DNA from: Microvirga massiliensis
GTDB lineage: Bacteria; Pseudomonadota; Alphaproteobacteria; Rhizobiales; Beijerinckiaceae
DNA length: 33,194 nt
Direction of reading: 5' to 3'
Assembly: GCF_001006805.1 (NCBI RefSeq)
Contig: NZ_LN811364.1
Coordinates: forward strand, 163,323-196,516
Every line of letters begins with the position of its first letter. Position 1 is the stretch's first letter. Shown in pieces: positions 32,840 to 33,194 of this stretch. Below the pieces are notes generated by a model. The model saw nothing but the letters and a program-made list of their open reading frames with translations. It was not told the DNA's origin and made no database searches. The position numbers and the translations under genes were made by a program.

Positions 32840-33194
32840 GAGCAGCCAGAAGGGCTGCCGAACAGGAGAGACGATGAGCAAGAGACCCCGCCGCAACCAC
32901 TCTCCGGCTTTCAAGGCCAAAGTGGCCCTGGCCGCCGTGAAAGGCGAGAAGACCCTCGCGGAGCTAGCCCAGCAGTTCGACGTGCATCCAAACCAGATCA
33001 CCCAGTGGAAGACCCAGCTCCTTGACGGAGCCGCTGGCGTGTTCGGATCAGAGAAGGCCGGATCGACGAACCCGCCGGTCGACGTCAAGACGCTGCATGC
33101 CAAGATCGGCGAGTTGACCCTGGCCAACGATTTTTTAGAGCACGCGCTCGCCAAAACCGGAGTGTGGCCGAGCGCAAAGCGATGATCGACCGCT
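32822..33194 (+). mobile_element. left end of an IS3-family element, cut by the window edge
   Basis: The element starts somewhere between about 32800 and 32830, where integrase homology ends, and runs off the right edge. Only OrfA is complete. The exact left terminus could not be fixed because the matching right repeat is outside the window. Confidence 0.6.
32874..33185 (+). CDS. IS3-family transposase OrfA (second element type)
   Basis: A 103-residue HTH_Tnp_1 protein: RRNHSPAFKAKVALAAVKGE, LAQQFDVHPNQITQWKTQLL, then TLHAKIGELTLANDFLEHAL. Start ATG 32874 has AGGAGAG in front; the frame is open to 32823. Sequence differs clearly from the OrfA at 15107-15385, so this is another IS3 subgroup. 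The stop is followed by an overlapping frame (ERKAMIDR), where OrfB would begin, but the window ends. Confidence 0.92.
   Translation: MSKRPRRNHSPAFKAKVALAAVKGEKTLAELAQQFDVHPNQITQWKTQLLDGAAGVFGSEKAGSTNPPVDVKTLHAKIGELTLANDFLEHALAKTGVWPSAKR

Noticed and set aside
1..33194. CRISPR arrays or rRNA genes
   Set aside because: No regularly spaced direct repeats and no rRNA signature sequence seen on either strand.

Overview
The window looks like an accessory, mobile-DNA-rich stretch of an alphaproteobacterial genome, probably order Hyphomicrobiales (Methylobacterium/Microvirga-like). That placement is inferred from the HWE-type histidine kinase, the high-GC codon use of the backbone genes, the IS families and the tripartite tricarboxylate transporter. 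No taxonomic marker gene is present.

Left flank (1-4176): ordinary signalling genes. A GAF-PAS-GAF HWE histidine kinase and a Crp/Fnr regulator lie on the minus strand, and a single-domain response regulator on the plus strand. At 4177-4222 lies the 3' half of a tRNA-Lys(CUU) gene, followed by a P4-type integrase. I read this as the left border of an integrated island. A second, independent 3' tRNA fragment (CAU anticodon) lies at 32423-32462, again followed by the start of an integrase, which is cut by an IS3-family element at the right edge.

Between the two borders the island is a mosaic: an island protein of unknown function; a frameshifted IS630-type transposase; a module of two small HTH proteins and two translationally coupled tyrosine recombinases with CTTCCCGA repeats in front; an RraA-like gene with altered active-site motif; a Trp-rich orphan; a decayed DNA-binding protein; an intact IS3-family element (14171-15448) abutting an internally deleted relative; and an IS1380-family element (27640-29281).

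The best-preserved metabolic block is 15555-23733. It holds an FCD-type GntR repressor, an FAH-superfamily enzyme, an alpha/beta hydrolase, a TauE/SafE-type permease, a complete TctC-TctB-TctA uptake system and a protein made of three fused RidA domains. Palindromes of the form TGGTNANCCA occur in both divergent intergenic regions, which suggests that the GntR protein controls the whole block. It looks like a carboxylate uptake and catabolism unit with an unknown substrate.

23949-27134 is a decaying heme-copper gene cluster: thioredoxin-like protein, small membrane subunit, CuA subunit, subunit I and SCO/SenC. It resembles the sNOR (norSY-senC) NO-reductase type. Subunit I has lost an internal segment and carries a stop codon. 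The SenC gene holds an in-frame palindromic repeat and lacks its C-terminus.

29324-31994 is the most unusual locus. A membrane MauE-like domain fused to a TlpA-like redoxin is divergent from a Tat-exported protein that has an HELLH motif and a tail of 15 cysteines. This suggests a dedicated export and disulfide-maturation pair.
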